Made by a program: the position numbers and the translations under genes. From a virus, in the IMG/VR virus record IMGVR_UViG_3300036791_001712, positions 1 to 48,920 of that record: 48,920 nt of DNA; one strand, 5' to 3'. Of this stretch, positions 20,901 to 29,392 are shown one piece after another. Each line of letters begins with the position of its first letter. The stretch's first letter is position 1. The notes under the pieces were generated by a model. It did no database searches, was not told where the DNA came from, and saw only the letters and a program-made list of their open reading frames with translations.

Positions 20901-23900
20901 CAGTAACTCCGGTGCGCCTTTAATATCAGTGTATTTAACATTGGTATTGTTATGCAGCCAGGGCTTGGTCGGATCCATCTGGGTGACATCAAGCTTGGTT
21001 TTTTCGTAATCTACTTCCTTTTCCGCTTTAAAAGTTGATGTCTCGGGTTTAACATATTTCTCCCTGGAAACTACCTCTGTCCTTCCACCTTTATAGTGTA
21101 AGACTACATCCCTGTCCCCCATCTCTACTCTAGTGATTTTTTCGGGGGTATAAGGTTTAACTTCCTGTTTAGCAGAAATGGATTCACGGACTTTGGCCAG
21201 ATCGGCAGGAGAGAGATCCTTAGTCGGATCCACCGATGGCAGCTGTTGGAGATTTTTGAAGGTGTCCTGTGCTTTTACAAGCTGTTGCTCGGTCGCTTTC
21301 CGTCGCAGGAACGATTTCATCGCTTCCACATCGGCCTTTCTTTTGCCCCTGAAATCCTCTCTCTGCATATTTATTGGATAATCAGGGTGCTTAGGTTTTA
21401 CCTTTGAACGAACATCGAGAACAACATCATGGGGAAACTTGGGGTCGCCATAGCCGCCATATATTTGGCCTGCATGGATAGTGAATTGATAGAGGCCAGA
21501 AGACAGAACATGGGTTCTCGGATAATCCGCGTTCTTGGGATCGACATACATCTCAACATCACCCCATTTGAAGTGAAAGGTGTTGTCTTTGTGCCAATCT
21601 TTCTGGGTTGCACCCAGATGATCCATAAACTGTCCGTTCACACGGATCCTGACCGGGCCAATCAATGGGCTTCGATCATAGACACTGTCGGAAAAAAATG
21701 GGATAGATCCAGGATAAGACAAAAAGTTGATCTGCTGCTCCTCGCCATCGGGGTCAATGTAACTTTTGGGGATTTTAATTTTAACCGTTGTCCCATTGGG
21801 TTCCGAAGTGCGAGTGCCTATTATCTTGAAACGTCCAGTGGCAATGTTCTGTCCTGTGTCATCAATAACAGATTTGATTCCATTTTTAACGGTTTCCACA
21901 TGAACTGTCTCTGAACCCTCAAAAAAGCTCATTTTGGCCAGCCCGTTACCGCCGGAACTGTCTTCAGGACGAGTTGGCTTGAAAGTTCCACCTATCTTGA
22001 AGAGGGCTTCTTTAATGACATTACGATCCATGCCTGTCCCGCTGTCTTTAACCGTGATTTCCCGTGTCTTTGGATCATTTGTAATGTCGATAATTCCGGG
22101 ATGTTCATTAGTCACCCCGGCAGCCTTGTAAGCGTCAAAGGCATTTTGAACCAGCTCTTTTATAGCCACTTGCTGGATTGGCTTTTCATACATGTCCTTG
22201 CTATGAAGCGCCGCCATTTGAGGCTTATCTACCCCCATCTCAATTTCTTCCTCACCGATTCCATCCTCGTCCATTGTGGATGACACTGTTTTAGCGCCCT
22301 CTTCGGACATGTTTTCAAGTTCCCGGTCAAGCACCTCGGGTGGTTTCTCTGTCCCCGGGGCAAAAGGAGCAGCTGCCTGAGTGGCTTCCCTGCGCCTGAA
22401 ACCAAAGAGACGGGATGGAGCTTGCTCGGCTTCGCCTGCCATAGGTTGTTGGTTTATTCGCGTTTCGTTTTCGGCCAAACCCGGCGTAATCGCGCTTTGT
22501 CGTTCACCTGTGTCGGCGTTTACGCGCTCAAAACGTGTTCCCTGTCCGACAACTTGCTCTTGGTGCGCGTTAAACGCTTTGCGAGCAGCGGCTCGCTCTG
22601 GCGTATGCGGCGCGGTAGCGAAGTAGGCGTCCTGTAATTCGCCAGCTTTTCGCCACCACCCCTCGGCTTCCGGCGTTTGGTAAATGTAAACAGGAGCCTT
22701 TGGCGCTCTTTCAGGCGTCAGATAAGAGGGTTCTTCCATCGCTTGGCCGCGCGCTTCCATCCCCCAAAGTTTTCTGGTAGGTGAACGCAACCGCGAATCA
22801 AGCATGTCAGCCAGGTGCCCGGGGTCATTTACGTCAAACCCTTTTGCTCGCAGTCCCATGACAATCCTATCGTCATCGGGAGCGTCTTTCCGGAAGAGAT
22901 CACCATAGTTGAGTTTCTCGCCGCTCACCGCTTTGGCAAACTTACCTTGCGTGAACTTGGAGGATTTTTGGAACGCTTCCCCTAGATCCTTAAAGTGAGG
23001 TGAGTCAGGATTGATTCCGCCAAGCTCTTTAATGGCAGGAAGCAACTCTTGCCCACCGCGTTCCTGGTACTCCTGCGCTCCAGCGGTCAGCTCCGCTTCA
23101 TGTTCAGCCCTGAGCCGCGCTTCCTCGGCGCGGATTCTCCGGTTCAGTTCGACTGGAGCCAGTTGTCCCCGCCGGTTGTAATCAGCGGCCTGTGCGTGCA
23201 ACCGTTCAAGCTCGGTGGCGATGTCCGGTGCCCTTACTTCTTCAGCGGTTTTTTCTGCTACTGTTTCTCCCGCTTCAGCTGCTAGTTTCTTAAAGAAGTC
23301 ATTATCCAGATTGCTTTTGGCTTGCTGGGCAGCTTCAAGATCGCCCCGGATAGTGACAGGTTCGACACTCTTGGTGCGCCGATCAAAAATGCCGTAAGCG
23401 CCACGACTGCCCTGGATAAAATACGGGCTTGGCGGTCTCTCTACCGCCGGTTCATATGCTCGCTCCGGTGGCGCGCCAGCCACGGATGGGCGGGTGGAAA
23501 CGGGTTCTTGTGGTACTTCCCTCCCTGGCTCTCTTCTTTGCGTTTCTCTGAGAGCATAATCGCGATCGCCTGGCTGCGGGACTTCACCTTGGGGCCGTGC
23601 TTCGACCCCGAGTGGAGTTTCCCTTCCTTGAATTTGTGTAGTACTTGGCTCGACGGCATATGGTTTTACTCCTGGTATTTCTCTTGTTGCGGTTGGTGCT
23701 TCTATTGAAACTGGTGCTGCAAGGGGCGGCGCGGGGATCTCTGTCCCGGCGTGCCTGCTTTTTATCCATTCCTCATAATTTCTTGCCGCTCCTGGCGCAC
23801 CTGGAACTCCACCTGGCGCTCCACCTGGAGGTGGCACACCTGGTGGCGCAGCACCTGGAGCAGCACCTCCGGGCTTAGCAGCGGGTAATTTGGCAGCAGC

Positions 23901-24782
23901 GGCCTCTGGATGAGGATAAAACATCCACGGCTCATTAAAGAGTGCGCCGGTAGCGGCAGCCGCAGCGAGTTGATTCCAGCTAAAATTACCCGATTGCAAC
24001 TGATCTTTGATGTTGTAAGCCGAGTTAAGAAGTCCCATCTGGGCAACATTGAGCAGGTTGAATACTTCTTGCTGTTTCTCCGGGGTAAGCGCCTTTGCTC
24101 CTTGTCGTGCCAGTGTCACCACAGCTTGCCTGCCCTCGCTCGTTGCCAGAGTGCGCCCTGCACGAAGGACGTTCACGGCGTTGGGTTTTCCGAAAGCAGC
24201 TGCGCTTCCCACCATTGTGGCAATAGGATGTTCAGTTGCCTGCATCGCTTCGACTTGCGGAGAAAAAATCCCCTGGGGCGATATTTGCTGGGCCAGGGCG
24301 CTTTGAGCTTTGGAAACGCCGTAGGCGGCAGCCCCTCCAGAGACCAGACCGCCGATTAAACTGCCCAGTGGAATCGCAGCCGGGGCAAGCGGGCCAGTCA
24401 TCGCACCAATCGCCGCTCCAGCTTCAGCACCAAATGGAAAAGCACCCATGAACGCCGCGGTCGGAGCAACACTCCTGGCCGCGCCACCGGCAAAAGCAGC
24501 CAGGGTACTAGGATCTCTCCCTGGATATCTGTTAGCAGCGGTAATCTGGGCGGCAGCGTTGCGCATCGCCCGATCGGTCTGAGGCGTCAGTGAACCTGGT
24601 TCTCCGCCACCGGATCCGCTTACAGCATCAATAAAATCCTGATCCCGGTCAGGGGGCTTTGCATATACTGTTCCCGTGCCCGGGGGCGGAGCAGCGCGTC
24701 CGTCAGGAGTCAGGTCAGGATCTAATGATGTCCTGGACTGGCCATTGACAGCATCAATAAAATCCTGGTCTCGATCGGGCAT
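17988..24782 (-). CDS. Giant polyvalent virion protein with GHKL ATPase and HELTH metallopeptidase motifs
   Basis: 2264 aa, the largest gene. Order: duplicated DRDQDFIDAVxG motif (residues 3-14 and 45-56); Ala/Gly-rich hydrophobic region (about 110-155); Pro-rich linkers; GHKL/Hsp90-type ATPase near 870-960 (KELVQNAFDAYKAAG, DSGTGMD, GGNGLAKM); zinc-peptidase motif IHELTHANAREEGAGF near 1371 with a later Glu; coiled coils (1560-1800); and a C-terminal region with one hydrophobic stretch (TGSLGLALTALGVF, about 2060). This is the architecture of large polyvalent proteins thought to be packaged and injected with phage DNA, where they act against host defences or modify host targets. It lies in the internal virion gene cluster. 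The activities are inferred from motifs only. Confidence 0.75.
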   Translation of the reverse strand: MPDRDQDFIDAVNGQSRTSLDPDLTPDGRAAPPPGTGTVYAKPPDRDQDFIDAVSGSGGGEPGSLTPQTDRAMRNAAAQITAANRYPGRDPSTLAAFAGGAARSVAPTAAFMGAFPFGAEAGAAIGAMTGPLAPAAIPLGSLIGGLVSGGAAAYGVSKAQSALAQQISPQGIFSPQVEAMQATEHPIATMVGSAAAFGKPNAVNVLRAGRTLATSEGRQAVVTLARQGAKALTPEKQQEVFNLLNVAQMGLLNSAYNIKDQLQSGNFSWNQLAAAAATGALFNEPWMFYPHPEAAAAKLPAAKPGGAAPGAAPPGVPPPGGAPGGVPGAPGAARNYEEWIKSRHAGTEIPAPPLAAPVSIEAPTATREIPGVKPYAVEPSTTQIQGRETPLGVEARPQGEVPQPGDRDYALRETQRREPGREVPQEPVSTRPSVAGAPPERAYEPAVERPPSPYFIQGSRGAYGIFDRRTKSVEPVTIRGDLEAAQQAKSNLDNDFFKKLAAEAGETVAEKTAEEVRAPDIATELERLHAQAADYNRRGQLAPVELNRRIRAEEARLRAEHEAELTAGAQEYQERGGQELLPAIKELGGINPDSPHFKDLGEAFQKSSKFTQGKFAKAVSGEKLNYGDLFRKDAPDDDRIVMGLRAKGFDVNDPGHLADMLDSRLRSPTRKLWGMEARGQAMEEPSYLTPERAPKAPVYIYQTPEAEGWWRKAGELQDAYFATAPHTPERAAARKAFNAHQEQVVGQGTRFERVNADTGERQSAITPGLAENETRINQQPMAGEAEQAPSRLFGFRRREATQAAAPFAPGTEKPPEVLDRELENMSEEGAKTVSSTMDEDGIGEEEIEMGVDKPQMAALHSKDMYEKPIQQVAIKELVQNAFDAYKAAGVTNEHPGIIDITNDPKTREITVKDSGTGMDRNVIKEALFKIGGTFKPTRPEDSSGGNGLAKMSFFEGSETVHVETVKNGIKSVIDDTGQNIATGRFKIIGTRTSEPNGTTVKIKIPKSYIDPDGEEQQINFLSYPGSIPFFSDSVYDRSPLIGPVRIRVNGQFMDHLGATQKDWHKDNTFHFKWGDVEMYVDPKNADYPRTHVLSSGLYQFTIHAGQIYGGYGDPKFPHDVVLDVRSKVKPKHPDYPINMQREDFRGKRKADVEAMKSFLRRKATEQQLVKAQDTFKNLQQLPSVDPTKDLSPADLAKVRESISAKQEVKPYTPEKITRVEMGDRDVVLHYKGGRTEVVSREKYVKPETSTFKAEKEVDYEKTKLDVTQMDPTKPWLHNNTNVKYTDIKGAPELLAKLGNALTGFMREFGKIPDYQDYKRTDPGGWFGGISFDKDYAGLNMMNPFKAVWFNPGALPSSALTSPEAAAAATLHAFIHELTHANAREEGAGFTSELFANHSRMVASGVPTRLYEKALGNIYEKHWDAINQINDRLKDYNTKNAATSFKSASALGPEPGPAKRAGEGVPGVDAPADERLSQQRPTGPGRAEAPDRAAGAIGDILAGQIAAEKRGAPEAAPGAERPPGAAAPQPAAGVKTAQEAAAERQRQAQAGPVTKPETGAAPAATSLYPLSQQPRRPTGPQPPPVPTGPVAPLPPERTAELGRANTLIETQKDKPRPLTAEEHTALNKRENELNTQKDRIAANQRDAFQRGDQARIAENDVKYSETLDKLQDIRKAREGGQKAKQAVPLSSPSQFTLEKMLDDKQAIEKGRPLSFLEHGDVVAEYDKIKEKQDALQAYLHSPKATQFWENLGKQAEAYRTGKGKLETLMPLSKEHLAKAAEAKKAEDDWIDSLEKARRDKLTWWQKAPDFLIKWRRASVISGFHSLAKLFSASVEGTIILPAREAAGTVLKHLPIVSEVAKRAPREGYGFNTRAEAAAFGEMWKNLLSDFGKNIRGQKPDFESVFGSFQALPPELQNYVGFLHSALKSPLARNEWVRSLIHRTEFAARHGVDITDPLVHVVNGELAYEDSVFWRFQNKNVASKGYRMLLGVLERQGGFYGKAAAFGIKAELPVVQVPTNILARTFEGVFGGFSGGGRIVGTILGKGIENLSPKEADLIMRNLKTGSLGLALTALGVFAPQYFGGFYRPGQKRQPGELGFGQTRIPEGVPVLGGKVIPAWLQDNPFLILPQFGSTIRQIGDSYLRKRDEETAGYWYGLYETLWAALSSSPFVRESVEMAKSLDPRQGADVLGEHVRSILIPMFVQQIAQMTDPAEKRYPTGIKEHVMMGIPGLREQVPDVLPRPQQLGVRRRGVVPSVHTRGTGRR

Positions 24783-24783
24783 T

Positions 24784-25848
24784 TCAAGGATTTTCTCTCA
24801 GGTATTTTTCAGCCGCTGCTTTGGCTACTGGGCTGGCACCGGGATCTTCCCGGAGTCGTTGTGCCTGTTCCTTCAGGTTCTTTGCTTTGGTAGCGTACAC
24901 GCCAACGGATGGGTCATCTACCTTGGATGCGATTAGACTCCGATCCTTAAATGTGTCTTGATATAGTTTCCTGGCCTTGGTGATTTCGGCCAGGGTCACG
25001 GCCTTCTGGACTGGTCGCCCAGCAGCATCGACTGAGCTAACTAATTTTTTGCCGCTCGGTGTTGTGCTGGGGGATGTCCACTGCCACCAATGAGCACCGG
25101 TAGCGACTCTTTCATCAGGAAGACTTTTTGGGTCGTCCAGGAACGAAAAATCCGTAATTCCAGCGTTACCAAAGAGGGTTGCCCCAATATTCTTGCGGGT
25201 CGAGTCTTCCAGCCTCTCTTGTATCCTGGATTCTCGATCAGAATCGGCGTTACTGCTCTCAAGATGAAGCTTCCACTGTCTGTCGTGTTCGGCGGAAGGC
25301 AATTTTTTTAAGGCAGGGCCAGCACGTTTAATCCATTCACTTTGGTAGGTGACTGTGCCCTTTTTAAGACCCTCAGCTTCCAGTTCAGCGTCCAACGTGG
25401 CCAGATCACCCTGGGCATTTATCAGGTCTTCATATTTTTGATAACGCAGATCAGAGTTAGCTTTATCAGTTTCAGCTCTTTCTTTTTGAATATCTATTTT
25501 TGCCTGCTGATCCCGCATCGTGGCGTCTTTTACAGTGCTATCCAGGTCAAACTTTCGCAAGGCCAGATCATACATCTGATCCTGATGCGCCTTCGCGTTT
25601 TGATTCATCATCTCGCGCAGGGCGAAACCTTTCTCTTTTAGATCATCCGAAAGTTCCAGTTGTCGGTTGCGCTCGGCCAAGGCTTGCATTTTACCTTCTA
25701 TCTCGCTCTTTTTCAGTCTAAGCTGGGTCGCCATGCTCCATGCGTTCAAGAACTTGTCGGCTGGATTTCCCAGGGCAATGTTCTTGTAAGGGATCTCAGC
25801 TCCGATCCGTTGTTGAGCTTCTAATGCGCCACCGCCACCGTTTGCCAT
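24784..25848 (-). CDS. Coiled-coil internal virion protein candidate
   Basis: 354 aa. Residues about 40-170 are almost wholly charged helix (KKSEIEGKMQALAERNRQLE; IDIQKERAETDKANSDL), giving a long coiled coil. The start is Gly-rich. It lies between a Gly/Ala-rich virion protein and the polyvalent protein, the position of podovirus ejection proteins, which often form helical conduits through the cell envelope. No enzymatic motif is seen. The assignment is from position and composition. Confidence 0.6.
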   Translation of the reverse strand: MANGGGGALEAQQRIGAEIPYKNIALGNPADKFLNAWSMATQLRLKKSEIEGKMQALAERNRQLELSDDLKEKGFALREMMNQNAKAHQDQMYDLALRKFDLDSTVKDATMRDQQAKIDIQKERAETDKANSDLRYQKYEDLINAQGDLATLDAELEAEGLKKGTVTYQSEWIKRAGPALKKLPSAEHDRQWKLHLESSNADSDRESRIQERLEDSTRKNIGATLFGNAGITDFSFLDDPKSLPDERVATGAHWWQWTSPSTTPSGKKLVSSVDAAGRPVQKAVTLAEITKARKLYQDTFKDRSLIASKVDDPSVGVYATKAKNLKEQAQRLREDPGASPVAKAAAEKYLRENP

Positions 25849-25852
25849 AAAG

Positions 25853-26863
25853 TTAGTATCCTCCTATGTTAAAAGGATCTGTGTTAGTCCCGGTAAAAGC
25901 TGTTGTCCCGCTATAATCAAGTGGTTGAGCGTAAGTAACTGGAGCGGTTCCGCCATAGCCGCCATAGCTCTGCGGGAGACCATATTGGCCATAACTCTGT
26001 GGAGCACCTACGTTAAAAGGTGTCTGAGGATAAGCTTGTGGGCCAGCAAGTGAAGCGCCTATTGCCGCCGTGCCGCTGGGTGCAGCTGTCCATTGAGCAC
26101 CGGCGCTATAGTCAGGTTGCTGGCCCGCATACTGGCTTGGACTGTAACTGGGAGCTGTCCCGCCTGCACCGCCACCTTTTCCAGCACCCAGATACGCGCC
26201 CAGCAAATTGATAATGGTATCGCTCACGCCCTTGGCGACCGGGCTGGGAGCAGCCGCCAGGTTATTAGCCAGCTGCTGAGTCGCCTGCCGGTAAAGGTTG
26301 TTTTGCATGGTTTGGGCGGCCTGTTCCTGCGGGCTAATAAAGAAGGCAGCCGGGTTCATAATGTTGCGAGCAGCCAGCCCGCTCCACTGTTGCGCTGCGT
26401 TCCCGGCCTGGCCCTGCAAATTGGCACCCGCCCCGATCAAATCGAGAGAAGTTAGCCCCAGGTTACGCGCCAAGTTTGCGCTTGCCATCTGGCTACCTGA
26501 TGTCCCGGAAAGGAGCGACTGATAAGCTGAGCTGCGCTGCACCTGGTCAACCACATCCTGGGGAATCTGCCCCGCCAGTTCCTGGCCAGCAACACTTTCC
26601 ATCTTAGCAGTGAGTGTGCCGCCTTCTTTTAAGATATCGGCAAACCCGGGGATGGCGCGCTCCATTGCCCCGGACATATAATCGTAATACTGGGTGCCCA
26701 GGGCCGAGATCTTGGGCATCGCAGCCAAATTTTCGGTGAGCGCCTTTAATTGTTCATCGGAAAAAATTGTCGGGGTGTATGGGGCAACCGCCGGTTTAGC
26801 CCCAAACACATCGGAAAGAATCGGGATGTCCTCAGTTTGGTATCCTGTAACTCCGTTTGACAT
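25853..26863 (-). CDS. Gly/Ala/Gln-rich internal virion protein candidate
   Basis: 336 aa. An N-terminal helical part (PKISALGTQYYDYMSGAMER, QIPQDVVDQVQRSSAYQ), an amphipathic Ala-rich middle (NLARNLGLTSLDLIGAGANL; SDTIINLLGAYLGAG) and a C-terminal low-complexity tail of Tyr/Gly/Gln/Pro repeats (SYGQYGLPQSYGGYGG). Amphipathic Ala-rich helices and placement suggest a protein packaged in the capsid and ejected with DNA. There is no family certainty. Confidence 0.58.
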   Translation of the reverse strand: MSNGVTGYQTEDIPILSDVFGAKPAVAPYTPTIFSDEQLKALTENLAAMPKISALGTQYYDYMSGAMERAIPGFADILKEGGTLTAKMESVAGQELAGQIPQDVVDQVQRSSAYQSLLSGTSGSQMASANLARNLGLTSLDLIGAGANLQGQAGNAAQQWSGLAARNIMNPAAFFISPQEQAAQTMQNNLYRQATQQLANNLAAAPSPVAKGVSDTIINLLGAYLGAGKGGGAGGTAPSYSPSQYAGQQPDYSAGAQWTAAPSGTAAIGASLAGPQAYPQTPFNVGAPQSYGQYGLPQSYGGYGGTAPVTYAQPLDYSGTTAFTGTNTDPFNIGGY

Positions 26864-26875
26864 GTTATTTATCTC

Positions 26876-28633
26876 CTATAAAATGTTCCCGACATCTCCG
26901 AGTCCGAAACCGTAAGTCTGGATGTGGATGGTGTGCTCGATCCCGGCCAAAAACTCGGCCAGTTCCCTGTCCAGGACTCCTTTGGCGCTTTGCGCTGCCG
27001 CTGCTGCTTCCTGCCATTTTTCGCCATACTCAAGAATGATCGCCTGGGTCATTAGCCGGAGCGCCTCAAAATTCTTGATCGTAGTCGGCTCATTCTGCGC
27101 CTTAGGATACCAGCGAATCTTGCCCACAATCGAGATGGTGTGACTTACGGTATCGGTTGTGCGCAACAGGTATTTGCGCCGGGTTAATCCGTTTTCAGGA
27201 AAATATATTTCGCCCATGTCAACTAGGCGTTGGCCAATAATAATGTCTATTCCCGGGCCATTCTGGAGGTACTCAAAAAGCGCACCCCGCACGGGGATCG
27301 GGATCCCATCCAGATCAATGGCCAGGACTGTCTCGATCTGGGGCGGGAAAAAGACTTCTCCCGCTACTACATCCGCCGTAAACAGTTCAATGGTGTCTTT
27401 GAACTTACCCAGATCAATCAGCCGTTTCTCGGCCATTTCAAAGGTGCGCTGCATTTCAACTGTAGTCAGGCTCAAGCCACCCGGCACTTCCAAGGCCAGC
27501 CGGGCAATCGTCCAGGCAACGGTTCCAGCAGTCGCGCTATTGAGAGTATTCGTGTAATCATTATGGCGCAGAAACTCCATCCGCTCGGTCAGGCGTTTGC
27601 CCAAAAGCTCGATCGCCTTGTCTTCCAAAGGCTGGGCTTGGGCTGGATCAGTCGCAAAATAAGAGGCGCACAGGCGACGAATGATATCAAAATCCTGGAC
27701 ACCAATTGAACCTGGGATCAGGTCAGTGAGCAGCTGATGGTCATTGGTTGCGTAGGAAAAGACCAGTTCGGTAATGCTTTCGTGAACGCCAAGCCGACCG
27801 GCAAAACGAAGGGTGTTCTCCTCAGTCACGATTGTTCCCAGGGCATGGTTAATGGCATCGCTGAGTTCAATCCTCCCCTTGGCCAGATACCCGGGCACTT
27901 CCAGGGCGAGGCGCGCGCGAATGTTACCCAGGGAACCGATCGGGAACCCGACAGCGGGCAAAACCTCATGTTGATAGGCGGCCTTGCGCTTGAGCGAGTT
28001 AATGGGATCCAACAGATGTTTTTTGACCTCGGACTGTAAAATCTCCAAAGCCTGTTTGAGATATTTATCGGCTTCGTCCGGGGCATTGTTTTCGGTTCGC
28101 TCGATGGAAAGGATGACTCGTTTTAAGGCTTCGATGTTCTGGACAATCAGATAATCATTGTTGCCTATGATGGGCAGATAGCGTTTCGCTCCGGTCACAT
28201 TGATAGTGGCGGGAGTTTGAATGTTCGGATAATAATATTGCCTTCGCAAAATGGTGGGATCACTTGGGTCAGGCTGCAAAAACTGGTCAACCAACGGGTT
28301 ATCATGTTGTGCATTTGGATCGATGTAGGCGAAGTTATTGACCAGTTCGACCCAGCCCTGGGGAAGATAAGTCCCGTTGACAGCCCCAACGTCGCCGTCT
28401 ACTGCAATCGCATTCTCAAGCTCTTTTGGCAGCAGAAATGTCCTTCCATCTGTCCCGGCACCAACAATAGTAAAAGTCGCCATTCCTCCAACCGGGATCA
28501 TGTGATCCAGAATCAGCTTGGTCGCGGCGTTGGTGCGCTCGATGACCCGTGGATCATCATAGGAAATACCATTGTCCACTACCCGGGCCAGGAAGGGCGC
28601 TGCCAGACCAAAAGTAATTCCTCCTGAAGCCAT
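26876..28633 (-). CDS. Structural protein with internal duplication (tail/connector type)
   Basis: 585 aa, beta-rich with alternating helices. The motif ARLALEVPG occurs twice about 135 residues apart (near residues 238 and 373), each followed by a helix, so a domain has been duplicated. The N-terminal GMATFTIVGAGTDGRTFLLP and C-terminal SIVGKIRWYPKAQNEPTTI segments are beta-sandwich-like. It is set between the collar-like protein and the internal virion proteins. Most likely a short-tail or adaptor component; the precise role is unknown. Confidence 0.55.
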   Translation of the reverse strand: MASGGITFGLAAPFLARVVDNGISYDDPRVIERTNAATKLILDHMIPVGGMATFTIVGAGTDGRTFLLPKELENAIAVDGDVGAVNGTYLPQGWVELVNNFAYIDPNAQHDNPLVDQFLQPDPSDPTILRRQYYYPNIQTPATINVTGAKRYLPIIGNNDYLIVQNIEALKRVILSIERTENNAPDEADKYLKQALEILQSEVKKHLLDPINSLKRKAAYQHEVLPAVGFPIGSLGNIRARLALEVPGYLAKGRIELSDAINHALGTIVTEENTLRFAGRLGVHESITELVFSYATNDHQLLTDLIPGSIGVQDFDIIRRLCASYFATDPAQAQPLEDKAIELLGKRLTERMEFLRHNDYTNTLNSATAGTVAWTIARLALEVPGGLSLTTVEMQRTFEMAEKRLIDLGKFKDTIELFTADVVAGEVFFPPQIETVLAIDLDGIPIPVRGALFEYLQNGPGIDIIIGQRLVDMGEIYFPENGLTRRKYLLRTTDTVSHTISIVGKIRWYPKAQNEPTTIKNFEALRLMTQAIILEYGEKWQEAAAAAQSAKGVLDRELAEFLAGIEHTIHIQTYGFGLGDVGNIL

Positions 28634-28639
28634 AAAGTT

Positions 28640-29392
28640 TTAGAATCCAATAAACATGACAAAGATGACACAGTAATAGGGCGGAGTAATCGGGACAGGG
28701 GTTTGAGGCACACCCGGGGGCGCGCCATAATTTGTGTTGCCGGTGTTTGGATCTTGAACTGTAGAGTGCTGAAAATAATTGATCCAGTTATTATCGACAA
28801 GTATATGATAGGTTGGCGTCCCGGCACCGGCGCTGTAATTCGCGCCTGCAAAGATTGGGTTATAGGTAGGAAGATCGCTCTCCTGAATGGTGTAAGTCGA
28901 AGGGACATTTCCTCCGCTCTGGGCAACTGCCCCAGTAAAGGTTGTAGCAGGCGTAGTTGTTCCTGCTAGGAAAGTCTCCATGCCAACCAGAAACTTGTTG
29001 TTGAGTTTGGGCGTGCCGTTCTGACCATTACAGGCTGCCCATCCATCCCAGCGGGTTCCCGGTATTCCCTTGCCGCTTCCGTCAAAGAACGGGGTAGGAT
29101 CACCAACGAATATTGTTATTTCACCTGTTTTGCCGTTGCTAACAGGTCTCCAGACACCAGCGTTAAAGACATAAAACCCCATAGGATTTCCGGCGGGATC
29201 ACTCCTGAACCACAGCTTGTCTTGATCGCCTACTGCGGGGGTGTTGCTCCCGGTCACCATCTGGGCATTGTAATTGCCAACTGAAACAGGAAGGAATAGC
29301 GAATTAAGAAGCGTGACCAGTTCGGTCACGTTGAGCGGGGTAGCGGAAGGATCCGGCAACCCGAGCTGGGCAGTAAAGGTTGGTGATGGCAT
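28640..29392 (-). CDS. Tail collar-domain protein
   Basis: 250 aa. The middle contains a phage tail-collar pattern: GEITIFVGDPTPFFDGSG, then WDGWAACNGQNGTPKLNN and KFLVGMETF. It ends in an exposed hydrophobic strand (PPYYCVIFVMFIGF), the typical end of collar-type fibre proteins. A role in host adhesion or as a fibre connector is likely. The start overlaps the previous gene's stop by one base. Confidence 0.72.
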   Translation of the reverse strand: MPSPTFTAQLGLPDPSATPLNVTELVTLLNSLFLPVSVGNYNAQMVTGSNTPAVGDQDKLWFRSDPAGNPMGFYVFNAGVWRPVSNGKTGEITIFVGDPTPFFDGSGKGIPGTRWDGWAACNGQNGTPKLNNKFLVGMETFLAGTTTPATTFTGAVAQSGGNVPSTYTIQESDLPTYNPIFAGANYSAGAGTPTYHILVDNNWINYFQHSTVQDPNTGNTNYGAPPGVPQTPVPITPPYYCVIFVMFIGF

